A stretch of DNA of 64,000 nucleotides from Alnus glutinosa. Taxonomy: Eukaryota > Streptophyta > Magnoliopsida > Fagales > Betulaceae. The translations under genes and the position numbers were made by a program. Positions 1-18,893 of this stretch are shown in pieces. The stretch lies in the NCBI RefSeq assembly GCF_958979055.1, contig NC_084888.1:9595501-9659500 (forward strand), read 5' to 3'. Every line of letters begins with the position of its first letter. Position 1 is the first letter of the stretch. The notes beneath the pieces were generated by a model. That model ran no database searches. It saw only the letters and a program-made list of their open reading frames with translations, and was not told where the DNA came from.

Positions 1-2945
1 GATTCTTACTCGTTTCAAGGTACTTCTAGTTTTGCCTTTGCTTGTAAACTAAAGGCATTGAAAAAGGATTTGAAGATTTGGAATGAAGAGGTTTTTGGTA
101 AGGTAGAGAGGAACAAGAGGAAGTTGTTTGAAGAACTTCAAGCTTTTGATGCTACTGAAGAAAGTAGGGCTTTAGTTGAGGAGGAGATTCAAAAGAAGAC
201 AGAGATCGTCAGAGAGATAGAGAGGTGTTCTCTTTTGGAGGAGGTGAGCTGGTGGCAGAAATCTAGAGTCTTGTGGTTAAAAGAAGGGGACAAGTGTACT
301 AAATTCTTCCACTCCATAGCAAATTCAAACAGAAGGTTCAACTCTATTGACCCTTTATTGATTGGAGATACTCTTTCTTCTAATAAGACAAAAATTGGCG
401 ATCACGTGGTTGAGTTCTATCAAAAGCTATTTCATGAGCAGAGTAGGTGGAGGCCTAGGGTGGACGGTATTTCCTTTGATTCTATTTCAGATTCTGATGC
501 TAGCTGGTTGGAGAGAGCGTTCGATGAGGAGGGGGTCAAGAAGGTAGTGTCAGCTTTGAATGGTGATAAGGCACTGGGTCTTGATGGCTTTTCTATGGCC
601 TTCTTCCAAGCGTGTTGGGATGTCGTGAGAGTGGACATTATGAAGGTTTTTGATGAGTTTCATGCCAGAGGTCTGTTTGAGAAGAGCCTGAATGCTTCGT
701 TTATTTCTCTTATTCCGAAGGTTCCAGGGGCTAACTCCATCAAAGATTTCCGGCCTATTAGTTTGGTGGGAGGCATCTACAAGATTATTGCTAAAGTTCT
801 AGCAAACAGATTGAAGTCAGTCTTGGAGAAGGTCATTTCCAAATCTCAGAGCGCTTTTATCAAAGGAAGACAGATTCTTGATCCGATTCTTATTGCTAAT
901 GAATGCATTGATAGTAGGCTTAGATCGGGGGTTCCAGGCATCATTTGCAAAATGGACTTGGAGAAAGCATACGATCATGTTAACTGGGAGTTTCTTTTGT
1001 ATATGTTGAGGAGGTGTGGCTTTGGGGAAAAATGGTGTAGGTGGATAGCTCATTGCATATCAACTGTGCGGTTTTCGGTGTTAATCAATGGCTCCCCTTT
1101 TGGTTTTTTCAGTAGCTCTCGAGGTCTGAGACAAGGGGATCCTTTGTCACCCCTTTTGTTTATTTTTGTGATGGAAGCCTTGAGTTGTATGATCTCAGCT
1201 GCAGTTAGTGGGGGTTTGTTGGAAGGTTTTAAAATAGGTGACGCAGATTTTTCGCATCTTCTGTTTGCAGATGATACTCTGATTTTTTGTAGTGCTCTTG
1301 ATTCTCAGTTACGTAATTTGCGGAGTCTCTTCCTCCTGTTTGAAGCAGCTTCGGGGTTGAAGGTTAATTTGGCTAAGTCAAATTTAACTCCAGTGGGGCA
1401 TGTTGATCAAGCGGAAAGGCTAGCCGACATTTTAGGGTGTGGGTTTGTCACTTTGCCGGTTAAGTATCTTGGTCTTCCTTTGGGGGCCTCCTATAAGTCC
1501 ACTCATATTTAGGACGGGGTTGTTGAGAAGATTGATCGTCATTTTGGCTAGTTGGAAAAGGATGTATCTCTCTAAGGGTGGTAGAGTAACCCTTATTAAG
1601 AGTACCTTAGCCAATGTGCCTACTTACTTTTTGTCTCTGTTCCATCTCCCGAGGAGTGTTGCCGCTCGCTTAGAGAAGCTACAACGGGATTTTCTTTGGG
1701 GTGGTTTGGGTGAAGAATCTAAATTTCACTTGGTGAGGTGGTCGAAAGTCTGTTCCCCAATTTCAGATGGGGGGTTGGGTATTCTGAATTTGTTATTGTT
1801 CAACCAAGCTTTGTTAGGTAAATGGTTGCGGCGGTATGGAATAGAGAGAGAAGCTTGGTGGAGAGTTGCGGTGGATGCCAAGTATGGTAGTTTGTAGGGT
1901 GGGTGGTGCTCCCGTGAGCCTGTAGGTGCTCATGGGGTGGGGCTGTGGAAGAATATTAGGAAAAGGTGGGGGAGTTTCTCTAGTTTCTCTAGATTGGAGG
2001 TGGGGGATGGGGTTAGGACAAAATTTTGGCATGATCTGTGGTGCGGGGATAAGGTGTTGAAGGAAGCTTTTCCTGTTCTTTTTGTTATTGCTCAGATGAA
2101 GGATGCTTATGTTGCAGATAATATGGAGGTTTTGGGTGGCTCTATCCAGTGGAATGTGAGTTTTGTTAGAGAGGCGCATGACTGGGAAGTGGGTGTCTTT
2201 GCATCCTTCTTTCATGTGTTACATTTAGCCATGGTGAGTAGAGATCGTGCTGACAGGCTTAGGTGGGTCCCTTCCAAGAAAGGGGTGTTCAAGGTTAAAT
2301 CCTATTTCAGCTCCTTGGCCAGCGGTGAGGGTAGTCGTTTCCCTTGGAAGAGTGTGTGGAGGACTCAGGCTCCTTCGAGGGCAGCGTTCTTTGCGTGGTC
2401 GGCAGCCCTTGATAAGATTCTTACAGCGGATAATCTCAGGAAGCGAAAGATCATCATTGTGGATAGATGCTACTTGTGCAAAAGAGATGGGGAAACTGTG
2501 GACCACCTTCTTCTTCATTGTGATGTGGCTTCTACTTTGTGGAATCATGTCTTTTCTCGGTTTGGTATGTCTTGGGTTATGCCTAGGAAAGTTGTCGATT
2601 TATTTTCTTGTTGGTGGAAGGCGGGTAGGTCAAGGAGTGCTGCAGTTTGGAAGATGGTGCCTATATGCATTCTTTGGTCTATTTGGAAGGAGAGAGATCT
2701 TACGTGTTTTGAAGACTTGGAGAATTCCATGGAGAATATTGTTGCATCGTTTTTACATTTATTGTATCTTTGGACGGAGGCTTTTTTGTCACCCGTGTCT
2801 ATTAGCTTTTCTGATTTTCTTGTTCGTTTTTCTTTGCCTTCTTAGACGTTTTCTTGTGTATACTTCCAGTGTACTTAGAAGGGCGCCTTACGCTTTTTTC
2901 TTTATATAAAATTTCATTTACTTATCAAAAAAAAAAAACTTAAAC
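1..2945 (+). mobile_element. LINE (L1-like non-LTR retrotransposon), 5' part outside window, decayed
   Basis: Translation in the plus frames shows a plant L1-type ORF2 without its endonuclease start. A reverse transcriptase core runs from about 540 to 1400, including [24 protein letters not shown] and the catalytic FADDTLIF at about 1266. A zinc-binding zf-RVT region follows (about 2250-2560, with a C-x2-C...H-x3-H-x-C pattern around CYLCKRDGETVDHLLLHC). The frame is broken: a TAG at 1510 replaces the Trp codon seen in the related copy at 59.4 kb, and frame changes follow at 1540-1940. The 3' end reads ...ttacttatcaaaaaa at 2920-2935, and A-rich sequence follows to about 2975. The same terminal motif recurs in other LINE pieces in the window, so they form one family. 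The copy is not autonomous. Confidence 0.93.
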
Positions 2946-3052
2946 TTAAAAAAAAAAAAAAAAAAAAAAAAAAACAGGTGTTTGGGGGTGGTCCGGCACT
3001 CCGGCTACCTCCCCTAGTGTGTTTTTTTTTAAAAAAAAAAAAAATTATTTTA

Positions 3053-3359
3053 TTGAAGGAAAATTTCACATACCCCCTCAAATTATCATACGATTGACAA
3101 TGTCTTCCTCCAAAAAAAAAATAATAAAAAAAATCAATGTCCCTGTAAAAGGCAAAAATAACCCTAATTGGTTTTTTTTTAATAAGAATTTGCAGTTTTT
3201 TTTTTCCTGTTAAGTGTATTTTTGTCATTTTTTTGTGGGGGGGGTGGGGGCGCATTGACAATGTTTGGTAATTTGTCGGGGACATTAGCGCAATTTATAG
3301 TTTGGGGGAACATTAACAATCGGATGGTAGTTTGAGGGGGGTACGTGTACTTTTCTCAT
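3053..3359. mobile_element. Non-autonomous TIR element (Mutator-like MITE candidate)
   Basis: The ends are imperfect inverted repeats of about 55 bp. The left arm contains cataccccctcaaattat and the right arm, reversed, contains cgtacccccctcaaactac; both continue into a shared gattgacaatg/gattgttaatg block. The interior is A/T homopolymer-rich and carries no coding sequence. A related pair of ends is seen at 52.5-53.15 kb and a single related end at about 3655-3755. Assignment to Mutator-like elements rests on long TIRs only; no target duplication was resolved. Confidence 0.55.
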
Positions 3360-3386
3360 TTATTTATTTTTTAATTTGGTTAATTT

Positions 3387-3582
3387 TAAGGGCATTTATG
3401 TAAAGTGCCATACACTCCCACTTTCACACGCCTAATTGTACACTAACGTGGCGCTAAAAATTATCACTAGATCCAAAATTTTATACTGATCCATCCAAAA
3501 TCAAATGGTTATTTTTAGCACCACGTCAGGGTGTGTGCATTTGAGATTGTGAGAGTGAGAGTGTGTAGCATTACTCTTAAGT
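3387..3582. mobile_element. MITE-like inverted repeat element
   Basis: The left end (taaagtgccatacactccca) and the right end read in reverse (taatgctacacactctcact) form terminal inverted repeats of about 40 bp around a short AT-rich centre. It has no coding capacity. It lies between the LINE and the MLO exons, in what is probably an MLO intron. Confidence 0.5.
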
Positions 3583-4736
3583 AAATTTAGTTTCTAATCT
3601 TATGGTATTTTCGTCATTTCATGTTTTTTCTTACGATTTTGACTAACGGATGGGGTTTTTGCTACGAAGGGTAGTTAAGTGCAGTTGAGTATGACATGTG
3701 GTAGTTTATGGGGGTAACTTGTGCAGTTTGAGAGAGGAAAGGTAATTAACCATTTTTTAAGTTTAGGGTTTGATTATTGGTTTTTATTCTCATTATTATC
3801 CACTAATTCTATTTTTTCTCCAAACTGTAATTCTTTTTAGACGAAAAAAAGGAAAAAGAAACTCTTTTCTGTCTTTCTTATCTATGACCATCACAATGCA
3901 ATTCTCCATTTGGTCTCATTCTTGTTGGAAGAAAATTTGAAGGTTGCATTAAGTCTTGTGTTGGCATGGAGAAGATGAAATTATTCTGGATATATACTAG
4001 ATTTAGGGTATGCATATCTGCTTTATGATATGGCTATTTGCATATGCATCTCATGTGCTTTGGTCTTGTCCCTTCTTCCCACTCTTCAATGAAATTCCAT
4101 TTTTATCCTTCGAAAAGAAGAAAAAAGAAAAAGTTATTGTCCTTTGGAAGTCATGTCATCAGAGAAAGTACTAAAGATTGTCACTGTGGTATTCATTTCT
4201 TATCAAGTAATGATATGGTTGAATCATCTGTATTTTTGAATATTCTTAGAATGACTGATTCTTAGCATCAATAGACAGGGAACACCTTTTGACGATCTCC
4301 AATACAAAGATTTGCTGCCTGCGATTAGCCTTTCCCTCAATGAAATTGTTTTTATTAGGTATCTGGATTATTAGACTCTTGAGGCTTCTTTTTTATTATC
4401 TCCATAAGCACCATTTCCTTGTTTAGCCTTATTACTCACTTTCAACAGCTAATTATTTCTGGGAAAGAGTGACATTACATGGGCTGGGTTTTTGTCCACT
4501 TATTCTTTTTTTCTTCTTCTTGTTTTTCTCTCTCAATGCATGTCTTACTCATTAGGTTTGATATAGATGTATAATGTATGCAGTTGTAGTTCATTTTAAA
4601 TAGCACATACTTGAATGTCTTTGTGCATGTATATCATCATCACGACTCTTTCTTGATGGCCTTGCGCAACATTGAACTTTCATTGCTTTTGTTCCTTTCA
4701 TCTAGTCCATATGTTGCTAATTCATTTATATTTCAG

Positions 4737-5621
4737 CTTCTACTTGCTGTGGGGACTAAGCTGGAGCATGTAATAACCCAGCTGGCTCATGAGGTTGCTG
4801 AGAAACATGTAGCTATAGAAGGTGAATTGGTAGTTCAACCATCGGATGAGCACTTTTGGTTTGGCCGGCCCTACATTGTCCTCTTTCTGATCCATTTTAT
4901 CCTTTTCCAAAATTCTTTTGAGATTGGATTTTTTTTCTGGATATGGGTAAGAAATTCTTCAAGCACTATGTAGCATTATCTTCAATAATAAATAAGGGGA
5001 TAGTAATTCAGATGGAATATATTTAATCTGCTTCTCTACATATGTAGGTTCAATATGGCTTTGACTCTTGCATAATGGGACAAGTTCGTTTTATTGTCCC
5101 GAGGCTCATTATTGGGTAATAAATGAAAGAGCCTGTTTACTTTTTCATCTTTTGCGAGATCAGAAGTATATTGGATCTTTTCTTTCTTTTTTAATCTTAG
5201 TCTTTTCCTTTTTGTTTTGTTGTTTATTCAGGGTCTTCATTCAGGTATTCTGTAGTTACAGCACCCTACCACTTTATGCCATTGTCACACAGGTGCTTTA
5301 AGTTGTTAAAACTAAAATTCATGTTCTTCCTTTTGGTTATTTCTTTTTTAAAAACTGTTGATCTTACCTGATGTCTGCATTGAAATGAAGATGGGAACTA
5401 CTTACAAGAAGTCAATATTTGATGAGCATGTGCAAGTGGGCCTCATTGGTTGGGCTGAGAAGGTGAAGAAAAAGAAGGGGTTAAAAGCAGCTAGCAATGG
5501 CTCCGGCCAAGGAAGTTCCCATGAAGGTTCTACACCGAGTATTCAGATGGGGTCGGTTTTCCACAAGGCGTCTATACCGGAGGAGATTCAGGCTGCACCC
5601 GGTTCTGAAGGCTCAAAATGA
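4737..5621 (+). CDS. MLO: MLO-like seven-transmembrane protein, 3' terminal exons only
   Basis: MLO proteins are plant membrane proteins of about 450-600 residues involved in powdery mildew susceptibility, root thigmomorphogenesis and pollen tube signalling, reported to act as Ca2+ channels. Four exons fit by splice sites and reading frame: 4737-4946, 5048-5115, 5232-5292 and 5391-5621. They encode about 189 residues: VGTKLEHVITQLAHEVAEKH, FWFGRP, the membrane segments around LIHFILFQNSFEIGFFFWIW and FIQVFCSYSTLPLYAIVTQ, then a Lys-rich stretch (GWAEKVKKKKGLKAA) where MLO proteins carry the calmodulin-binding site. The HEVAEKHVAIEGELVV wording resembles the MLO1 clade. The N-terminal two thirds is absent. 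The first exon seen starts after a good tttcag acceptor, so earlier exons may lie upstream of base 1, with the LINE and two MITEs inside an intron longer than 4.7 kb. Alternatively it is a 5'-truncated relic. All visible exons stay in frame. Confidence 0.85.
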
Positions 5622-6786
5622 GCACTGCCATTCCTGGCTAAGAGATAGCAGAGCCTCATCTAAGTAGGCTCATTTGTATAGTTATAATATCACCCCTGGC
5701 ATGGGGCTGGAAGAGCTCAGTTGTAAAATAATCGTTAGTATTTTCTGCTTGGCTTAAAATGTCGGATTGCATACATTTTTTTTTTTGAATGCCAGTGTGT
5801 TTTTTCTGCCAATTAATGAAGTTTTTGTTATTCTTCAGAAGGAAAAGAAAAAGGGGTCCAATGTGATTTATGGCTTGTCAAAGTCGATGGGTGCTTTATT
5901 GCTAGTTATTCAGAAAAATGCCTGCCATTCTTAATTAACCGCCATGAGAATAAGGATGGAATAGTAAAAAAATAAATAAATTAAGGGTCTTAAATTAAGA
6001 AATTTAAACTTAACTTGAAGTTCAAAAAAGCCCCATATTTACTGAATGTGTTTTATTGATTGAATTTTATTTTTTTGCATCTAATAGTGTATATAGTACT
6101 ACATAATTTTAAATGTGGTAGTAATATATATATACTATTAAATTTATGAAATTTAATTTGAACTATGAAACAAAGACGGTCGTAATAATTGTTGCTATTA
6201 CAAAGACAAAAAAAGGAAAATTATCTTGGTGAGCCCTCTTCAATCTTATATTAATTTTGCACATAGAACAAATTGATCATATGCGCCCAACTACCATATT
6301 AAAAAGAATACTTGAAATTTGAAAGAATTTGCTTGACTTAAAAATTCTAAAAAGTATGGATATGTTTGTCATTGTATTTTGGAATATTTTTTGCTTTTGA
6401 TTTAGAAAAGAAAAAAAAAAAGTATTCTGATTTGACATATAAACAATTTATATTTTATGTTGGTTGTTAATATTTTTGAAAAAAATAATATAAATATACG
6501 ACTCCCAAAAATACATACAACATACTTTTTAACGTAGAAGAAAAATTATTCTTGAATTCAAAAAATTCAACGATAATTAATCCACAATCTATTAATAATT
6601 TTTACTTACATAAAAGAAAAAAGAGATATGATATGTTATTACCGCATGACACAATTATTAATTTTTTTATTAAACAAAAAATCACAAATTCATGTAAATG
6701 GGTTAGGGTTTGGTTTTATGTTTTTATTTTTTTTTATTTTTTATTTTTTATTTTAAAAAAAAGTCAATAATTATGTCTTTGAGTGA

Positions 6787-6853
<67 letters not shown>

Positions 6854-7080
6854 AAAAAAAAAAAAAAAAAAGAAAAAGAAAAAAGCCTGTTTAGTTGAGA
6901 GTGCATTGCTCAATTCTTTGCGTCCCAAAATTAAAGTTCTTGCCTATTTCACAGACCAAAAAGGTAATGGATGAGAGAAAACCCGACCCTTTTTGGTAAT
7001 GGATCAAGTCGGATCAAATCGAACCATCATCTTCCATTTCCATTTTCAATTTTCCACAGATTACAAGACATAAAACCCAT
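5622..7080. other. Intergenic, AT-rich
   Basis: The first 100-200 bases probably hold the MLO 3' UTR. From about 5940 the DNA is very AT-rich with no ORF resembling a protein. It holds a long AT dinucleotide array followed by an A-rich run. I see no RNA gene. Confidence 0.6.
6791..6850. repeat. (AT)n microsatellite
   Basis: About 30 uninterrupted AT units, followed by ttt and a run of A. It is likely length-polymorphic. Confidence 0.95.
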
Positions 7081-7089
7081 AAACCCTAA
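7081..7089 (+). promoter_or_regulatory. telo-box (AAACCCTAA) just upstream of the RPS2 start
   Basis: The sequence aaaccctaa lies 27 bases before the RPS2 ATG, with a related aaaccca immediately before it. Telo-boxes are common near the transcription start of plant ribosomal-protein and translation genes. Position and match are seen; function is inferred. Confidence 0.5.
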
Positions 7090-7115
7090 CTCGCTGACTC
7101 GCTGGCTCGCTCAGA

Positions 7116-7805
7116 ATGACGATCCACTCGGCGGTGATCCAGAAGCTTCTGAGCACGAACGCCCACCTAGGGCGGCGCGTGGCGGCCGACCACTTCAAGG
7201 CCTACACGTACGGCATCCGCAATGGCATGGCCATCATCGACTCGGACAAAACCCTAATAGCGCTCCGCAGTGCCTGCGCCTTCATTGGCGCCATGGCTCG
7301 GCAGAAGGCCCGCTTCATGTTCGTGAACACCAACCCGCTCTTCGACGAGATCTTCGAGCAGATGACCAAGAGGATCGGCCTCTACAATCCCAACCAAAAC
7401 TCCCTCTGGCGCACCGGAGGCTTCCTCACCAATAGTTTCAGCCCCAAGAGGTTCCGCTCTCGCAACAAGAAGCTCTGCTTCGCTCCCGCGCAGCCCCCCG
7501 ATTGCGTCGTCATCCTCGACACTGAGAGGAAGTCTTCCGCCATCTTCGAGGCCGATAAGCTTCAGATTCCCGTCGTGGCGCTCGTCGACTCCTCCATGCC
7601 GCTCGACGTTTACAAGCGCATCGCCTACCCTGTCCCGGCCAACGATTCAGTGCAGTTCGTCTATTTGTTCTGTAATTTGATCACCAAGACTTTTCTGTTG
7701 GAGCAGAAGAGGTTCGGCGGCACCGCAAGAGAAGATTCTGCTGCTGCTATTTCTAGTGCTGATAATGCTTCCAAGATCGAAAACCGCTGGTACGTAGGGA
7801 AATGA
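7116..7805 (+). CDS. RPS2: Mitochondrial ribosomal protein S2 (uS2m), nuclear-encoded
   Basis: This is a small-subunit protein of the mitochondrial ribosome, needed for 30S-type subunit assembly and messenger binding. The ORF starts at ATG 7116 and gives uS2 signatures: LSTNAHLGRR near residue 13, YGIRNGMAIIDSDKT, FVNTNPLFDEI, DCVVILDTERKSSAI, IPVVALVDSSMPL and a C-terminal LFCNLITKTFLLEQKRFGG. The exon is intronless and GC-rich, unlike its surroundings, as expected for a gene moved from the mitochondrion to the nucleus through RNA. No long N-terminal presequence is visible; targeting may lie in the first residues. Read straight through, it stops at TGA 7803-7805 (229 residues). However, a strong donor (ctg|gtacgt) at 7790 would splice it in frame into the UGPase-like exons downstream, so the S2 stop may be used only when intron 1 is retained. 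Confidence 0.92.
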   Translation: MTIHSAVIQKLLSTNAHLGRRVAADHFKAYTYGIRNGMAIIDSDKTLIALRSACAFIGAMARQKARFMFVNTNPLFDEIFEQMTKRIGLYNPNQNSLWRTGGFLTNSFSPKRFRSRNKKLCFAPAQPPDCVVILDTERKSSAIFEADKLQIPVVALVDSSMPLDVYKRIAYPVPANDSVQFVYLFCNLITKTFLLEQKRFGGTAREDSAAAISSADNASKIENRWYVGK

Positions 7806-7936
7806 ATCGAATCATTCTTTTTGGACTAGTTCCTATTCTTCTTCTTTTGCTTCCCTTTTCCCTTTCTGGGTTGCTTTTGTTGAAATGAAATGTGGGTTCC
7901 CTGCTTTGTGTGGAATTTGAATTGTGGCTTTGACAG

Positions 7937-15856
<7,920 letters not shown>

Positions 15857-16154
15857 GGAGTTAAGAGTTGTTTTGATAAGCTGCAAAGAATTTTTTTGAT
15901 AGAATATGCTGCTGGAACATCTTCATTTAGAGCGGTAATAGCTGCCTTAGACACAGCCGGGGTAGTTCACATTGCATTATTGGCTTCTGCAGAGGATTCG
16001 AAGTCTACAAAACCGAGTAAGCGTCGTGGTCGATTTGTCCTTAGAAGCTCCATCAAAGGAACTTGCGTAATAAATCACCAACAATGCTTATCTCTATTTT
16101 GATTTCAGTGACATTTTTGCTGCAAGGTGAGGTCTATCTCTTTCGAATCTCAAC

Positions 16155-16156
<2 letters not shown>

Positions 16157-16208
<52 letters not shown>
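16157..16208. repeat. (TC)n microsatellite
   Basis: About 26 TC units in a row, downstream of the UGPase-like stop. Confidence 0.95.
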
Positions 16209-16211
<3 letters not shown>

Positions 16212-17157
16212 GTAGCCTTACACCACTTGCTCTTGTTGCTTTCAGTCAGATTTGAAATTTATATCCTCAATCACAACTTTATTGTAGAGTTGGATTATTG
16301 CCTTGGTCTTTCTTTTCTTTTCTAGGTATTGGGCGTCTTTGGTCAAAGCAAAATTATGAATAAGAAACCACACCTTCTTAGAGGCATAAGATTCTACAGG
16401 ATAGAATTTCTTCTCTTTTTATTTACCGTCTTTCTTACATGAAGTGTATTATTTGGGCACTCTCAGTCCAATGAATTTGACTCAAGAGGCAAAATCAAGG
16501 CGTGCTGTTTCTGTTATGAGCATCGACGTTGTACAACCAGTGCTTTGTTTCTTTATACAGATTCTACAAAGAGTTACTTACCAATCGTTTTGGACAATTA
16601 CCACAAACCGAATTGAAATTGAGAAATTTGAACAATCATGTCTACACCTGGCTCTAGTTGCAAATGATTGATATATTTAATTACATGGCTAAGACACGGT
16701 AAAATTAATAAATAAAAAACAGAATCCTAATTTTGCAAATTTAGGGCCAGTTTAGATTTGCGGTTTTAAAACGTGCGATTTGAAAATATGATTTTATTTT
16801 TTATTTTTTTTTAAAAAAAAACGCAGTTAAGCGTATAGTAAAATTATGATTTGGTCTTTAAAATTATGTGTTTTCATAAACGTATCATTTTTCTTGCAAT
16901 TTGAAATTTTTTTTTTTTTTTTTTTGAACATTTTTAAAATGAAAAATTTTAAAATATACAACTTCAAATAATACACTTTTTTATTTTTTTTGTGATTTCA
17001 TTTAAAATTGTATGTATATAACTGATGGGTAATAGAGGTCCGCATAGCTTTGCGAAGAAGTTTACCTGCCGAAAATATTAGGTCGCTATATTATGAAATG
17101 CTTTGAAGCTATTATTACACTTGTTTGGTTACAAAACAAAGGTCATAAATTTTCTAC

Positions 17158-17364
17158 AAATTGGTTTATAAGAAATTTCTTACAACGCACGCATAAAAGG
17201 GACATGTGATCTTTAAACATGTAAGAAGCACGTTTTTTTTATTAATACTATTAAAAAACATATTAGAAGCTCATGCTATTTAAATAACATGTACTTTTTA
17301 CATGCCAAGAGACACATGTCAATCTTACGTGTAGGTTGTAAGAAATTTCTTATAAACCGATTTT
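17158..17364. mobile_element. Foldback MITE
   Basis: The arms ttggtttataagaaatttct and, reversed from the right end, tcggtttataagaaatttct are almost identical. The similarity continues more loosely inward for about 70 bp (tacaacgcacgc versus tacaacctacac; acatgtgatc versus acatgtgtct). The element is about 205 bp and non-coding. Confidence 0.75.
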
Positions 17365-18141
17365 TAGAAAAGTCTTGTTCCAAAACAAAAATAAATAAAT
17401 AAATAAATAAAAAATTAATGCTTTTAGAAGCAAGAATGGACAAAAAAAAATCATATAACAATTTTTTTCTAATAATAAAATTGTGATATCAAAATCGGTT
17501 AATATGAATATAATGATTTGTTTTCATAATTTTAACTAGAATTATGTAATTGATACCGGCTAGCATGTTTGGAGTAAAAACTGTCTTCTAAACTACGTGG
17601 GAGAGCTGGAGAAACTGTAAAAGGCTTGAGAATTCCAAAATGTGAATCACCACCAGTGCCATTTGAAACCGATGCTAATGCCCAGTAGCCTCCTTCCCTA
17701 TAAAAGAAAACTCAAGAGAATCAACGAAATGGGGTAAATAGATTTTCTCCTCTCAAACTCACAATTCCATCCCTAGCATGTCTAGAAACCCTATCTGCAA
17801 AAAATTCACCAAACTTTCTTTCTGTTCTTTTTTTGTCTCCCAAAGATTCAAACACAAGAATGGGATCACCTAAATGACCCACAAATTTTCACACTCACTC
17901 TTCCTCTCAACAGCCTTGCTAGTTGCTACAGAGCTTCACCAAAGAGTCCCAAAAACACCATCTGTACCTTTTCAAACCCTTGATCGACCCTTCAAACCGG
18001 CGAAAACAAAAACAACAAAAAAGAAATAGAGCAAATACTATTCAACTATTATTTGTAAAAAAAAAAAAGAAAAAAAGAAAAAATAAATTACATTACAGAG
18101 AAATAGAGGGGGATAAAAGAACCCTCAAAACTCATCTCTCC

Positions 18142-18555
18142 TTAGAATCCGGAATCCGGTGCTGTTTTGGGGCATCCAATATACTCCAATTTCACACCCA
18201 AAGTCGCAGAAACCGCCCTAAACTTGAGCCTCAAGCCCTCCATCAGTTGTTGAACGCTCTCGTTCTCTGGGTCCATAACCGGGTATTTCTTCACCAACTC
18301 CTCCATCTGCCTGATCGTCTTCTGTACTCGATCCGAGAATCGAGTCGGGTCGACTTGAATCGCCGAGTTCCAGACGTGGATGCAACCATCGTAAAAGCCG
18401 AGCTCCTCCCCGGTCTCGAAACCCACCTTCAAGCCCACCTGTTGGCCCTCCTCTCTGCCGGCGACTAGGCCGTGTTCGTAGGCCTCCGAATATCCTTCCT
18501 TGAAGTGCGCTTCTTCCAGATTCAGAGAGGATTCAAAGATGTCCTCCACCTCCAT
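18142..18555 (-). CDS. LTO1: LTO1 homologue (ORAOV1-like, Yae1-domain protein)
   Basis: LTO1 with YAE1 forms an adaptor that delivers cytosolic Fe-S clusters to the ABC protein ABCE1/RLI1, needed for ribosome biogenesis and recycling. The 137-residue single-exon ORF begins at the ATG at 18555; the upstream in-frame codons are not ATG. Residues 21-57 carry the diagnostic deca-GX3 pattern, with Gly at 21, 29, 33, 37, 41, 45, 49, 53 and 57 and Ala at 25. The C-terminus ends in Ser-Gly-Phe; LTO1 proteins use a C-terminal aromatic to dock on the cytosolic Fe-S assembly complex, so the Phe may do this. The gene is divergent from plastid RPL3 and shares its promoter region. Length fits the family. 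The opposite-strand ORF here is a shadow. Confidence 0.9.
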   Translation of the reverse strand: MEVEDIFESSLNLEEAHFKEGYSEAYEHGLVAGREEGQQVGLKVGFETGEELGFYDGCIHVWNSAIQVDPTRFSDRVQKTIRQMEELVKKYPVMDPENESVQQLMEGLRLKFRAVSATLGVKLEYIGCPKTAPDSGF

Positions 18556-18893
18556 CTCCACGACAACAAAGAAACATCACACTGAATGTCTTCGTAATAT
18601 CGTATATATATGGGCCTTCAGAAAAGCCCAGATAGAAATTCGATATGGGCCTAAAACCCATCCTTTCGGTCGGCCCAAATATCACAAAGCTTCGTCAGTT
18701 GCCGCTTCCCTTTTCCAGTAGTTCCTACAGGATAAGAGAGAAGCGAGTAGAAAGAGAACAGCTTTTTTGTGGTGCTATCCATAACTGCGAGCGAGAGCGA
18801 GAGCGAGAGCGAGAATGAGTGAGTGATTAAATTTGTTAAATTATTCGAGTTTTGAGGAAAAACAAAATCAATTGCTGCAAGAAAGGAGGAAAG
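18556..18893. promoter_or_regulatory. Shared divergent promoter of LTO1 and plastid RPL3 with four site II motifs
   Basis: Only 338 bp separate the two start codons. Four TGGGCC/TGGGCT-type (site II) elements occur, at 18611-18616 (plus), 18625-18630 (minus), 18646-18651 (plus) and 18672-18677 (minus). Such motifs are bound by TCP factors and typify plant ribosomal-protein and organelle-biogenesis genes. A (GAGCGA)n-like stretch at 18787-18813 lies in the probable RPL3 leader. The motifs are seen; bidirectional activity is inferred. Confidence 0.65.

Larger units (their letters stand above)
15857..18141. other. Intergenic region between UGPase-like 3' end and LTO1 3' end
   Basis: The first few hundred bases may be the 3' UTR of the RPS2/UGPase-like transcript. 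A 69-codon open stretch from 15896 lacks an ATG and matches nothing I know. The region holds a TC microsatellite, a poly-T/A-rich block at 16.75-17.0 kb that resembles one end of the element at 45.3 kb, and a foldback MITE. No other gene is seen. Confidence 0.55.

Noticed and set aside
15896..16102. Open stretch of 69 codons just after the UGPase-like stop
   Set aside because: It starts at TTG, has no ATG, matches no family I know and lies in the probable 3' UTR.
17923..18468. 181-codon plus-strand open frame
   Set aside because: It is the antisense shadow of LTO1, which has the diagnostic Gly-every-four pattern on the minus strand.
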